A stretch of 64,000 bases of DNA. It comes from Acidobacteriota bacterium (lineage in GTDB: Bacteria; Acidobacteriota; Terriglobia; Terriglobales; Acidobacteriaceae). The stretch lies in contig JAKBHH010000002.1 in the NCBI GenBank assembly GCA_021836865.1, positions 1 to 64,000 on the forward strand. Reading direction: 5' to 3'. Both the position numbers and the translations under genes were made by a program. Position 1 is the stretch's first letter, and every line of letters starts with the position of its first letter. Under the pieces are notes generated by a model, which saw nothing but the letters and a program-made list of their open reading frames with translations, was not told the DNA's origin and did not search any database. Shown here piece after piece: positions 27,333 to 38,018 of the stretch.

Positions 27333-29141
27333 TCACGACAGACTCAGTTTGAGAGCCGCTGCGTAGTCCACCTTCGGGCGATAGTTCTTGGGAAGTGCCA
27401 CGCGAAGAGTGTCTGGGGTCTGCTTCCAGTCAACGCTTGCGCTGGTTCCCAAGAGCTCAACACGCGCGATCTTGCCGGGGCTGGTCGCCGCTGACAATCC
27501 CAGCGAACGCATGAGAATGGGCTCCGCGGGCCAACCAAGCACAATGGCATAGATAACGTTGTTCGCCTTGTTGCGAGTAAAGCGAATGTCTTTATCGCCC
27601 AGCTTATTGACGCTCTCGCCCTGAAACGAACCGGCCTTGACCATATTGGGGCCTTCCCCGGAGATCTTCCACGGCCGCGTCTCATAGATGGCCTCGCCGT
27701 TGACCTCCATCCACGAGGTTATGCCGTCCAGCACCGCGATCTCTTTGCTGTCGATTGTTCCGTCGGGTTTTCCGGGCACATTCAGGATGAACGTGCCGTT
27801 CTTGCTCACGGTATCGATGAGCCAGTGAATCACTTCTCTTGGATGTTGATAGCCGCCATACTCGCCCGGCTTCTCATACAGGAAGCGCAGGTAGTGCCAC
27901 GCGCCGATGCAGGTTTCGGACTGCCAGGGATACTTCATGATGTCAGCGGTCAAGCCGCGTTCATAGTCGGCAACCACTGCTTTCACAAGCCGGTCCGGAA
28001 CGTCCTTGACGTTCAGGATTGCATCCATCTTGCCGCCGTTCCTCTTCAGGCTGTTGTTGTAGAAGTACGCACCGATATTCATGCCGGCCCAGCCGAGCGG
28101 AAGAAGCGAGTCATCGAAGTAGAGAAGGTCGGGATTGTGCTGGTCAATCAGATCGCGCGTTCGGTCGTAGAAGTTCTTTACGTAGGAAACATCCGGTAGC
28201 GCGTCGCCTGGATGTTTCACGCAGTAGAGACGCTGCGGATCGAGCCCCTGCCACCACTGTTCCTTGCCCTGCGCTTCAGTAAGAGCGCCATCGTATGGAA
28301 CGCCGGCCAGCGGTCCTGATTTGTCGGCGCCATGCGAGGGCTGAAACCACCACCAATTGCGAGCTTGATGCACAGTGACGCCGAATCGCAATCCCTGCTT
28401 TCGCGCTACAGTGGCCCAGGCGCCGACCACATCGCGGTGCGGACCTATGGCTGAGGAATTCCAGGGGTGATGCTTTGAGTCCCATGCGTCGAAATTGCAA
28501 TGATGATTGGCGAGCGCCACGAAGATCCTCGCGCCTGCCTTCTTGTAGCGTGCGATCAACTCGTCGGGGTCCCAATTCAATAGCGTCCACTGCGCGCAAA
28601 GGTCCTTGTATCCGAAACGCGATGCCGGTCCGTAATGATCGAGGTGATACTTGTACTGCTTTTGCCCCTCGACGTAGAGATTGCGTGCGTACCAGTCCCC
28701 GTCTTCCGCCACGCACTGCGGACTCCAATGCGCCCAAATCCCGAATTTCGCGTCGCGGTACCACTCCGGCGCTTCGTACTCGAGCAGTGAATCCCACACC
28801 GGTTTGAAGGGACCGTCTCCGGCAAGATTGGGAATCGGCGATTCCAGTGGCACGTCGTCCCACATACCCCCAGCGATCCGCGACGGGGCCGGGCTATAGT
28901 TCCAGGCCGGCTGTTGCCAGTTGGCCTCGTCCAGCTTTGTCGGGACGATCTTGCCATCGCTCACCTTGTAGAAGACTCGCCTTTCCGGAGGCAAGGCGCA
29001 GAACGCGGCGTAGTCCTGGGTGTACCGGTTGAATCCTTCCGGCAATTCGGGGTGATCGCTGGACGAGCTTTGGGCATACGACGGAATCCCCGCCGATGCG
29101 GCTGTCATTGCAAGAAACTTGCAGAAATTTCTTCGCTCCAT
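27333..29141 (-). CDS. Alpha-L-fucosidase (GH29), Tat-exported
   Basis: About 602 residues from ATG 29141 (MERRNFCKFLAMTAASAG, a Tat-type signal); the ORF-track start adds eight residues. The GH29 signature parts are FGIWAHWSPQCV, HHCNFDAWDSKHHPWNS (the usual HHDGF region in variant form), and the nucleophile Asp in PDLLYFDDS. A C-terminal beta-sandwich (ITSWMEVNGEAIYETRPW) is present. It removes fucose from side chains such as those of xyloglucan or pectic polymers. It is in line with the alpha-galactosidase and esterase on the same strand, 40-100 bases apart. Confidence 0.9.
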   Translation of the reverse strand: MERRNFCKFLAMTAASAGIPSYAQSSSSDHPELPEGFNRYTQDYAAFCALPPERRVFYKVSDGKIVPTKLDEANWQQPAWNYSPAPSRIAGGMWDDVPLESPIPNLAGDGPFKPVWDSLLEYEAPEWYRDAKFGIWAHWSPQCVAEDGDWYARNLYVEGQKQYKYHLDHYGPASRFGYKDLCAQWTLLNWDPDELIARYKKAGARIFVALANHHCNFDAWDSKHHPWNSSAIGPHRDVVGAWATVARKQGLRFGVTVHQARNWWWFQPSHGADKSGPLAGVPYDGALTEAQGKEQWWQGLDPQRLYCVKHPGDALPDVSYVKNFYDRTRDLIDQHNPDLLYFDDSLLPLGWAGMNIGAYFYNNSLKRNGGKMDAILNVKDVPDRLVKAVVADYERGLTADIMKYPWQSETCIGAWHYLRFLYEKPGEYGGYQHPREVIHWLIDTVSKNGTFILNVPGKPDGTIDSKEIAVLDGITSWMEVNGEAIYETRPWKISGEGPNMVKAGSFQGESVNKLGDKDIRFTRNKANNVIYAIVLGWPAEPILMRSLGLSAATSPGKIARVELLGTSASVDWKQTPDTLRVALPKNYRPKVDYAAALKLSLS

Positions 29142-29237
29142 ACGCTCCGGTTTCGCTCCTCGCAATCCTGATCAGCGCGGCTATACGCCGGCTTTTGAGC
29201 GGGGCCGCTTCCCTCGGAGGCTGGCCCCGGCATTTCG

Positions 29238-30452
<1,215 letters not shown>

Positions 30453-30472
30453 CTATGGGTAAAGGTTTTCGT

Positions 30473-30527
30473 GGCTACCTCGTGGATTTGAAAAACGAGA
30501 GCACTCGAAATAGTACACGAGGTGGCC
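30473..30527. promoter_or_regulatory. Inverted repeat GGCTACCTCGTG / CACGAGGTGGCC in divergent promoter region
   Basis: The arms at 30473-30484 and 30516-30527 are complementary at 11 of 12 positions with a 31-base spacer. A third copy of the ACCTCGT core lies at 30564-30570. The segment sits between the divergent esterase and arabinofuranosidase genes, so it could be the operator of a carbohydrate-responsive regulator controlling both arms. A hairpin in the leader RNA is the alternative. No cognate regulator is encoded next to it. Confidence 0.45.
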
Positions 30528-30677
30528 TGTTAACATAAACCGATTTATTAGGTTGTCCTGTATACCTCGTCCATTGTATATTCATGTGGTTTCGATTTTG
30601 AAAGCCTTGGATGCGCTCCAGAAAAGGCGGACTCCTGGAGTTTGCGGAAAGCGTTTGCCCATGGCGTTGGGGGAAGC

Positions 30678-32852
30678 ATGTCTCATTCGTCTCTTGCTGT
30701 TGGTTCAAGGGGATTTGCTCCTGGGTTGAACCGCTCGGTTGCTGCAATGTGCCGCGCTTATACGAACTCTGCGGCTGCACTGATTGTTGCAGGATTGCTG
30801 TCTTTGCCGGCGTTCTCTCAGCAGCATCCGGTAACCGCTACGATCGACGCATCGAAGACGTACGCGCCTATTTCCAAGAATATTTACGGCCAGTTTCTTG
30901 AGCACGGCGGCGACATCGTCAACAGCGGTGTCTGGTCAGAAATGCTCGTCGACCGCAAGTTTTACTATCCCGTCGGCTCCAGTGCACCCACTCCTCCGCC
31001 GGTGATTGCAAACGCTGGAGGCAATCCACGGTTTCGGCGGACTCCGACGCGCTGGTGGGCGCCCGTGGGCGGCGACTCCGTCGTCACGATGGATACAACG
31101 TCGCCATACGCGGGTGATCACACTCCGCTCGTGAAGCTGGACGCGAAGGAAGCGCATGGGTTGAGCGAGTCCGGGATCGCTGTTCGGAAAGGCAAGGCCT
31201 ACACCGGGCGGATTGTCCTGGCGGGCAGCCCACGCGCAGTCGTGAAGGTCGCGCTCATATGGGGAAAGGACGCTCGTGACCGCCAGGTGATCACAATCCA
31301 TCCGCTCGGACCGGTCTACAGGAAATTTCCGCTGCACTTTACCGCGGCCGCCGATAGCGACGGGGCGACGCTTGAGATCACGGGCACTGGCACGGGCTCA
31401 TTCCATGTAGGGGCGGTCTCGTTGATGCCTGCGGATAACATCGACGGATTCCGTCCCGAGGTAATTGCCGCGCTCAAGCAACTGCGTTTTGGCGTGCTGC
31501 GGTTTCCGGGCGGAAACTTCGTTTCCTCCTACGAATGGCGCTATGCCGTTGGAGACATCGACAAGCGGCCGCCTATCTTCGATCCGGTCTGGTCGGCGGT
31601 GCAGCCAAACGATGTAGGCACCGATGAGTTTCTCGCGCTCTGCAGCCTGCTTGGCGTCGATCCCTACATCACGGTGAACGCGGGCTTCGGCGATGCGTGG
31701 TCGGCGCGCGAACTGGTCGAATATACCAATGGCGCGTCCACAACGCCGATGGGCAAGTGGCGTGCGGAAAATGGCCACCCTGCGGCGTATGGCGTCAAGT
31801 TCTGGGGCATAGGCAATGAGCCGTGGGGCAACTACCAGATGGGCGCCATGTCGCTTCCGCAGTTCGAGCTCAAACACAATCTCTTCGCCAAAGAGATGCG
31901 CAAGGTTGATCCGTCCATCAAGCTCATTGCGGGTGGCGCGATGCCCGATGTGATGGAGGGCGCAGATCAGTCCCGTCGCATCAACGGGCAGTATGTGCCT
32001 GACTATCTCTCTTCGGCCGACTGGACAGGCCAGTTGCTGCTGAACTGCCTCGACAACATCGATATGGTCAGCGAGCACTACTATGCCTCGGGCACAGAGC
32101 ACACCGATATGAAGCTGCAGAAGAAGGTACCTATCGATCCGCCACTTTCGTTCATCGAGTGGCAGCGTGCCCCGGCCGTGCAGGTTCGCGCGAAGTATGA
32201 ACACTATCAGGAATACCTGAAGAGGATCCCCGCGCTGCGTGCTAAGCCGGTCCCGATCGCCATTGATGAGTGGGCCTACTTCGGCGGCGGTCCAAACTCC
32301 TACAAGACCGTTCCGGCCTACGCGTGGGCATTCCACGAGATGTTCCGGCATTCTGACGTGTTTCAGATGGGCGCATTTACCTTCGCGACGGCGATGATGA
32401 GCGAGACTCGGACCGACGCCATTCTCAATCCCACCGGGATGCTGTTCAAGATGTACCGCGATCACTTCGGCACGATTCCCGTCGAGGTCACAGGGGACTC
32501 TCCGCAACCGAACCCTGCATTTCCGGCTGGAGGCGATCAGCCCGCAGTCAATCCCGGCAGCCCGACCTATCCGCTCGATGTCGTCGCGGCATTCAGCGAA
32601 GATCGCAAAGCGCTCACCATCGCCGTGCTCAACCCGTCGGACTCCGAGCAGAGGATCAAGCTCACAATCAACGGAACGAAACTCGCAAATGCCGGGAAGC
32701 TGTGGCGCATGGCTCCGGACAAGATCGATGCAACGGTGCAGGTGGGCAAGGCACCCGAGGTGCAGGTCGAGGGCCAGTCGCTCGGCTCTCTGCCGGATAC
32801 TGTTACCGTGCGCCCCTTCAGTGTGAACATTTACTCCTACCCGGTGCAGTAG
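30678..32852 (+). CDS. Alpha-L-arabinofuranosidase (GH51)
   Basis: 724 residues from ATG 30678, preceded by GGGGGAAG; the ORF-track start is 12 codons upstream without a better site. A hydrophobic export segment (ALIVAGLLSLPAFSQQ) is at about 35-52. The GH51 barrel shows YGQFLEHGGD near the start, acid/base Glu381 in GIGNEPWG and nucleophile Glu531 in AIDEWAYFG, then a C-terminal jelly roll. It releases arabinose from arabinoxylan or arabinan. It is the first plus-strand gene of the divergent hemicellulose locus and is followed by two esterases. Confidence 0.93.
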   Translation: MSHSSLAVGSRGFAPGLNRSVAAMCRAYTNSAAALIVAGLLSLPAFSQQHPVTATIDASKTYAPISKNIYGQFLEHGGDIVNSGVWSEMLVDRKFYYPVGSSAPTPPPVIANAGGNPRFRRTPTRWWAPVGGDSVVTMDTTSPYAGDHTPLVKLDAKEAHGLSESGIAVRKGKAYTGRIVLAGSPRAVVKVALIWGKDARDRQVITIHPLGPVYRKFPLHFTAAADSDGATLEITGTGTGSFHVGAVSLMPADNIDGFRPEVIAALKQLRFGVLRFPGGNFVSSYEWRYAVGDIDKRPPIFDPVWSAVQPNDVGTDEFLALCSLLGVDPYITVNAGFGDAWSARELVEYTNGASTTPMGKWRAENGHPAAYGVKFWGIGNEPWGNYQMGAMSLPQFELKHNLFAKEMRKVDPSIKLIAGGAMPDVMEGADQSRRINGQYVPDYLSSADWTGQLLLNCLDNIDMVSEHYYASGTEHTDMKLQKKVPIDPPLSFIEWQRAPAVQVRAKYEHYQEYLKRIPALRAKPVPIAIDEWAYFGGGPNSYKTVPAYAWAFHEMFRHSDVFQMGAFTFATAMMSETRTDAILNPTGMLFKMYRDHFGTIPVEVTGDSPQPNPAFPAGGDQPAVNPGSPTYPLDVVAAFSEDRKALTIAVLNPSDSEQRIKLTINGTKLANAGKLWRMAPDKIDATVQVGKAPEVQVEGQSLGSLPDTVTVRPFSVNIYSYPVQ

Positions 32853-32873
32853 CTCCGGCTGAGAGAGGGCCAA

Positions 32874-33980
32874 ATGATGACAACGAAACTGATGCTTGCG
32901 TGCGCGTTCGCGATTGCGATCACGCCTGTTGCCCAACTCCGCGCCCAGGTGCAAACGATAGTCCCCGAGGTGGTGCCTGGCGCCAAACCCGTGACCGTCG
33001 AGCGCATCAACATTCACGGCGCGGCACTGGAAGGAAATCTCGAAGGCGACGCAGTCGATCGCGAGGCCTTCGTCCTGCTTCCGCCCAGCTACGAGAAAGA
33101 CAAGAAGCGCCGCTATCCCGTCGTGTATGCGTTACACGGATACTCGATTGGAGCCGAGCAATGGACGCACGAGATTCACGTGCCGCAGACCGTTGAAGGG
33201 GCATTCGCGCTAGGGTCGAAGGAAATGATCGTCGTGCTGCCCGATTCCAAGACGATTTACAACGGTTCCATGTATTCAAGCTCTGCAACGACAGGTGATT
33301 TTGAGAACTATGTTGCGCGCGATGTTGTTTCTTACATCGACGCGCACTACCGCACCATCCCGGATCGGCAGAGCAGAGGATTGGTCGGCCACTCGATGGG
33401 CGGCTACGGTGCTTCCCGCATCGGCATGAAGCATTCTGACGTATTCGGAGCACTCTACATCATGAGCCCGTGCTGCCTGTCACCCATGACCGGCGGAGGC
33501 CCCGGACCCGCCGATCAGATGAAGGAGCGCGCGATTGCCAATGAAAAGAAGGTTGCCGCGGCAAAATCGCCCTCCGATCTGGCTGCCGCATCGCCCGGGT
33601 TCGGCTCCGCCATCTTTGCGACGGCAGCGGCGTGGGCTCCCGATCCGAAGAACCCGCCGCTCTACTTCGATCTGCCGACGAAAGACGGCGAGCCCCAGCC
33701 CGACGTCATGGCGAAATTCACGGCCAATGCTCCGCTCGTATTCATTGATCAATACATCGCCAATCTGAAGCAATACAAGGCAATCTCCATCGATGTCGGC
33801 GACCAGGATGGCCTGCGCACCGACACCGGCAAACTGCATGCTGTACTCGACGAGTACGGAATCGCTAACAGCTTCGAGATATATTCCGGCACGCACACCA
33901 GCGCCGTAGCCGACCGATTCCAGAACCACGTAATGCCGTTTTTCAGCAAGAATCTCTGTTTTACAGAGGGCTGCCGCTAG
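32874..33980 (+). CDS. Secreted CE1-type esterase
   Basis: 368 residues with a signal peptide (LMLACAFAIAITPVAQLRAQ). The esterase D fold shows YPVVYALHGYSIG, VVLPDS, YIDAHYRTIPDR and nucleophile Ser174 in GHSMGGYG; His in SGTHTSA is the probable base. It lacks the N-terminal E-set domain of its two relatives in the locus. Likely substrates are acetyl or feruloyl esters on hemicellulose side chains. It follows GH51 by 21 bases. Confidence 0.88.
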   Translation: MMTTKLMLACAFAIAITPVAQLRAQVQTIVPEVVPGAKPVTVERINIHGAALEGNLEGDAVDREAFVLLPPSYEKDKKRRYPVVYALHGYSIGAEQWTHEIHVPQTVEGAFALGSKEMIVVLPDSKTIYNGSMYSSSATTGDFENYVARDVVSYIDAHYRTIPDRQSRGLVGHSMGGYGASRIGMKHSDVFGALYIMSPCCLSPMTGGGPGPADQMKERAIANEKKVAAAKSPSDLAAASPGFGSAIFATAAAWAPDPKNPPLYFDLPTKDGEPQPDVMAKFTANAPLVFIDQYIANLKQYKAISIDVGDQDGLRTDTGKLHAVLDEYGIANSFEIYSGTHTSAVADRFQNHVMPFFSKNLCFTEGCR

Positions 33981-34035
33981 CACGCGAACAAGGGGCAAGA
34001 CTATGACTGTTGGCCGGCTGACAGAGGAGATAAAG

Positions 34036-35256
34036 ATGAGGTTGGGTAAGCGAATGACCTGCAAGTTTTCTGTCGTCGCCGGGCTGTGTGTGTCTCTCTC
34101 GGCGTTTGGTCAAGCGGCACAGCAGCCGACCAACCGGCCTGCAATGCAGATGCCCGCGCCCACGCCAAACGACACCCTCAAATCCGTCGAAGTGATGCCC
34201 GATCACCATGTTCGATTCCGCCTCTGGGCGCCAAACGCGACAGAGGTGAAGCTGCATGCCGAGGGGCCTGAGGCCACACCGGGAATCACGCCTCAAGAGG
34301 CGAACAAGTACCAGGGTGGAGTAGCGATGGCGAAGGGCGATCAAGGCATCTGGGAAGCGGTCATCGGTCCCATAGAACCTGGAACCTATCGCTATACCTT
34401 CACCGTAGATGGCGTAAGCACCACGGACCCCCGCAATCCACTCACGTCGCAATCGCTGACTCACTCTTCAAGCATGTACGAAGTTCCGGGCGCGGCGTTC
34501 ATGGAGTACAAGGCGGGAGTACCGCACGGCGCGATTTCGGCAGTCTATTATGACTCTTCGGCGACCGGAGGCCAGCGTCGCATGCACGTCTACACGCCGC
34601 CCGGTTATGAAAGCGGAACCGCACGGCTGCCAGTGCTCTATCTGCTTCACGGCGGAGGCGACTCCGATGATTCCTGGGCCACCGTCGGACGAGCGGGAGC
34701 CATTCTGGACAATCTGATAGCCGCTGGCAAGGCCGCTCCAATGATGATCGTGATGCCGGCTGGCCACATCTCGACCGACTTCCGGCTCACGCCCAGCGTT
34801 CGTATGGGACATGACGCCTTCAACGACGATCTGACCAAGGTGGTTCTGCCGTTCATTGACGCGCACTACCGCACCATCGCCGACCGCGATCATCGAGCGA
34901 TTGCCGGGCTTTCCATGGGCGGCCTGCAAGCACTGGACATCGCGCTCGACGATTCGGCGGACTTTGCCTGGGTGGGCATCTTCAGCTCAGGTTGGTTTCC
35001 GAATGCGCAGAAGGAAGAAGAGGATACCGATGTGGCGCAGTACCGCGCCTCGGGGAATCGGTTCCGACTCTTTTGGGTGGACGCCGGCCAATACGATATT
35101 GCGCTTCAGAATAGCAATGCCACGGTCGCCATTCTCAGGAAAGCCGGAATTAACGTGGAGCAGCATCAAAGCGCCGGCTTCCACGCCTGGAACAACTGGA
35201 GAGACTACCTGAATCAGTTCGCGCCCCTGCTTTTCAAGAAAAGCAATGCGCAATAG
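34036..35256 (+). CDS. Secreted CE1-type esterase with E-set/CBM48-like domain
   Basis: 406 residues from ATG 34036, which has GAGGAG about 7 bases before it; the ORF-track start has none. A signal peptide (FSVVAGLCVSLSAFGQA) is followed by a CBM48/E-set domain (VRFRLWAPNATEVKLHAEG, GTYRYTFTVDG) and an esterase domain with LYLLHGGGDSDDSW, nucleophile Ser293 in GLSMGG and His in GFHAWNNWRDYL. It has the same architecture as the minus-strand esterase at 29238-30440 and is probably an old paralogue. Confidence 0.88.
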   Translation: MRLGKRMTCKFSVVAGLCVSLSAFGQAAQQPTNRPAMQMPAPTPNDTLKSVEVMPDHHVRFRLWAPNATEVKLHAEGPEATPGITPQEANKYQGGVAMAKGDQGIWEAVIGPIEPGTYRYTFTVDGVSTTDPRNPLTSQSLTHSSSMYEVPGAAFMEYKAGVPHGAISAVYYDSSATGGQRRMHVYTPPGYESGTARLPVLYLLHGGGDSDDSWATVGRAGAILDNLIAAGKAAPMMIVMPAGHISTDFRLTPSVRMGHDAFNDDLTKVVLPFIDAHYRTIADRDHRAIAGLSMGGLQALDIALDDSADFAWVGIFSSGWFPNAQKEEEDTDVAQYRASGNRFRLFWVDAGQYDIALQNSNATVAILRKAGINVEQHQSAGFHAWNNWRDYLNQFAPLLFKKSNAQ

Positions 35257-35323
35257 GATGCAGAATCAATAACCGTTTGCGAGATACGCCCGCTCGAAAT
35301 CGAAACGAATCTGGAGAAGCTCG

Positions 35324-38002
35324 ATGAAAAACCGCGCAACACCACTCTTTGAATGCATTGTTACTTGCCTGGGAGCGCTGCTCCTCGTGTCTGCCGCGAA
35401 CATTGGAGTCGCGCAGGACTCAGCAAATCTGCCCTACATGAATCCGCAGCTCTCGCCCGAGCAGCGCGCGATTGACCTGGTGCGTCGGATGACGCTGGCG
35501 GAGAAAGCTACGCAGATGCAGAACAATTCTGCGGAAATCCCGCGGCTGAAGATTCCTGCCTATCAGTGGTGGAGCGAGGCCTTGCACGGCGTCATCAACG
35601 ACGGCGTGACCGAGTATCCGGAACCCGTCGGCCTGGCCGCCACATTCGATGCGCCGGGCATTCACACCATGGCGGCACAGATCGGCATTGAAGGCCGAAT
35701 CAAGCATGTGCAGAATCTGCGCGAAGGGCACACCGGCATCATGGGGGGCCTCGACTTCTGGTCGCCCAACCTCAACATCTTCCGCGACCCCCGCTGGGGC
35801 CGGGGACAAGAGACCTACGGCGAGGATCCCTTCCTCACCGGCCGCATGGGGGTTGCGTACGTAACCGGTTTGCAGGGCGACGACCCCAAATATTACCTCG
35901 CCATCGCGACGCCGAAGCACTATGCCGTGCACAGCGGACCCGAACCCACGCGCCATTTCGCAGATGTAGACGTGAGTAAGCATGATGAGGTTGATACCTA
36001 TGAGCCCGCATTCCGCGCTGCCGTCGTGGAAGGCAAAGCGGGATCGGTCATGTGTGCCTATAACGCGATCAATGGCCAGCCGGCGTGTGCGAACCAGTAC
36101 CTGCTGCAAGATCAACTGCGCGGCAAATGGGGATTTCAGGGATATGTCGTCTCCGACTGCGACGCGGTGCGAGATGTAGCAGCGAACCATCGCTACGAGC
36201 CGACACAAGCGCGAGGCGCGGCGATTTCGGTCATGCGCGGCATGGACAACGAGTGCGTTACGTTCACGTCGCGCTTTGGCGAGCCGGTCGAGAAAGCTTA
36301 CATCGATGCCGTGCAGCAGGGATACCTGCCCGAGAGCGTTCTTGATACCGCTTTGATTCGTTTGTTTACTGCGAGGATCAAGCTGGGCATGTTCGATCCT
36401 CCTGAGATGGTCCCTTACACGAAGATCGATGAGAGGGAGTTGGACAGTGCGGAACACCGCGCGCAGGCACGGAAGCTCGCGAACGAGTCCATGGTTTTGT
36501 TGAAGAACGACGGACTTCTTCCGCTGAAATCCGGAATCAAAAAGATCGCTGTCGTAGGGCCGCTTGCCGACCAAACCCGGCCGCTCATCGGCAACTACGC
36601 CGGTCAGCCCACGCATATCGTATCGATCATCGACGGGCTCAAGGCTGAATTCCCCAATGCAACCATCACCTTCGTTCCTGGTACGCAGTTCCTTCGGGCC
36701 GAGGGGAACCCGATCCCCGACGCTCTTCTGACGACTCCTGATGGCAAGCCCGGCTTGAAGGCCGACTACAACGAAGGCATGCGCAGAGGTCCCGGCGGTC
36801 CAAATAGTCCGACGATCGTTAGTCGCACCGAGAGTAACGTGAAACTCGCTGAAGGCAACGTGCCGGCGGAAGTCGCCGGCAAAAAAACATTCGGCGTGCA
36901 GTGGTCGGGATTTCTAACGCCGACGGAATCGGGCGACTTTCTGCTTGGTGTGCGCTGCGAGGGCTTCGGCAGAGTGGCCGTTGACGAGAGGCAGGTGGCG
37001 ATGGCCTTTGGCGGCGGCACGCGAGGACTTTCCTCTGCAGTCGGCCGCGTTCACCTTGAGAAAGGTCGCAAGGTCGCGATCGAAATCTCGTATGGTACGC
37101 GCAACAGCAAGCCACATGCGGAACTGATCTGGGCTAAGGTCGACAACGCTCCTTCGCAGGAGGCGATTGCGGCCGCGAAGAACGCCGACGCGGTCATCGC
37201 TGTTGTCGGAATCACGAGTCAGCTCGAAGGCGAAGAGATGCCGATTAGCGAACCCGGCTTCCTCGGCGGAGATCGCACCAGCATTGATCTGCCTCAGCCC
37301 GAAGAAGACCTCGTAGAGGCTGTGGCGGCCACGGGCAAGCCTCTCGCAGTCGTTCTCATGAATGGCAGCGCGCTCGCCGTCAATTGGATCAACGAACATG
37401 CCAACGCGATTCTTGAGGCGTGGTATCCAGGCGAAGAGGGCGGTGCCGCTGTGGCGGAGACGTTAAGCGGCAAGAACAATCCCGCAGGCCGGCTACCCGT
37501 CACGTTCTACAAGGGAGTCGATCAGTTGCCCAACTTCGAAGACTACGGAATGGCAAACCGGACCTACCGCTACTTCAGCGGCAAGCCGCTCTATCCCTTC
37601 GGCTATGGGCTCAGCTACACGAAGTTCAGCTACAGCGATCTGAGCGTGCCACAGGGAGCAATTGCCGCCGGACAACCGATTGGCGCAGACGTGACGGTGA
37701 CAAACACCGGCAACCTCGCAGGAGATGAGGTGGTGCAACTCTACCTCAAGTTCCCGCCAGTGAAAGGTGCGCCCAACGTAGCTCTGCGCGGATTTACGCG
37801 CGTTCATCTCGATGCGGGCGCCGGCCAGAAGGTCCATTTCGATTTGAAGCCGCGCGATCTTGAAATGGTCACCGAGGATGGCAATCCCATCATCGCGCAA
37901 GGGGATTACTCGATCAGCATCGGCGGAGGTCAGCCTGGCACAGCCGCACCAGTCGCGGCTGGACACTTCCACATTGATAGCCAGTATGCGTTGCCGGAAT
38001 AG
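35324..38002 (+). CDS. GH3 beta-xylosidase/beta-glucosidase with PA14 domain
   Basis: 892 residues with a signal peptide (ALLLVSAANIGVAQD). The N-terminal GH3 barrel has YQWWSEALHGV, typical of plant- and fungal-type beta-xylosidases, and nucleophile Asp278 in VVSDCDAV. The (alpha/beta)6 domain is split by a PA14 insert at about residues 475-610 (FGVQWSGFLTPTESGDFLL). A fibronectin-III-like domain closes the protein. It cleaves xylo-oligosaccharides after the side groups have been removed by the neighbouring enzymes. Confidence 0.92.
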   Translation: MKNRATPLFECIVTCLGALLLVSAANIGVAQDSANLPYMNPQLSPEQRAIDLVRRMTLAEKATQMQNNSAEIPRLKIPAYQWWSEALHGVINDGVTEYPEPVGLAATFDAPGIHTMAAQIGIEGRIKHVQNLREGHTGIMGGLDFWSPNLNIFRDPRWGRGQETYGEDPFLTGRMGVAYVTGLQGDDPKYYLAIATPKHYAVHSGPEPTRHFADVDVSKHDEVDTYEPAFRAAVVEGKAGSVMCAYNAINGQPACANQYLLQDQLRGKWGFQGYVVSDCDAVRDVAANHRYEPTQARGAAISVMRGMDNECVTFTSRFGEPVEKAYIDAVQQGYLPESVLDTALIRLFTARIKLGMFDPPEMVPYTKIDERELDSAEHRAQARKLANESMVLLKNDGLLPLKSGIKKIAVVGPLADQTRPLIGNYAGQPTHIVSIIDGLKAEFPNATITFVPGTQFLRAEGNPIPDALLTTPDGKPGLKADYNEGMRRGPGGPNSPTIVSRTESNVKLAEGNVPAEVAGKKTFGVQWSGFLTPTESGDFLLGVRCEGFGRVAVDERQVAMAFGGGTRGLSSAVGRVHLEKGRKVAIEISYGTRNSKPHAELIWAKVDNAPSQEAIAAAKNADAVIAVVGITSQLEGEEMPISEPGFLGGDRTSIDLPQPEEDLVEAVAATGKPLAVVLMNGSALAVNWINEHANAILEAWYPGEEGGAAVAETLSGKNNPAGRLPVTFYKGVDQLPNFEDYGMANRTYRYFSGKPLYPFGYGLSYTKFSYSDLSVPQGAIAAGQPIGADVTVTNTGNLAGDEVVQLYLKFPPVKGAPNVALRGFTRVHLDAGAGQKVHFDLKPRDLEMVTEDGNPIIAQGDYSISIGGGQPGTAAPVAAGHFHIDSQYALPE

Positions 38003-38018
38003 AGAAGGAGAGTCATTC

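Noticed and set aside
31398-33017. 539-codon minus-strand ORF opposite the GH51 gene
   Set aside because: It mirrors a real high-GC gene, spans two genes and shows no domain; it is a shadow.
35420-36616. 398-codon minus-strand ORF opposite the GH3 gene
   Set aside because: The plus strand encodes an intact GH3 enzyme with catalytic residues; the antisense product is Arg/His-rich with no family.
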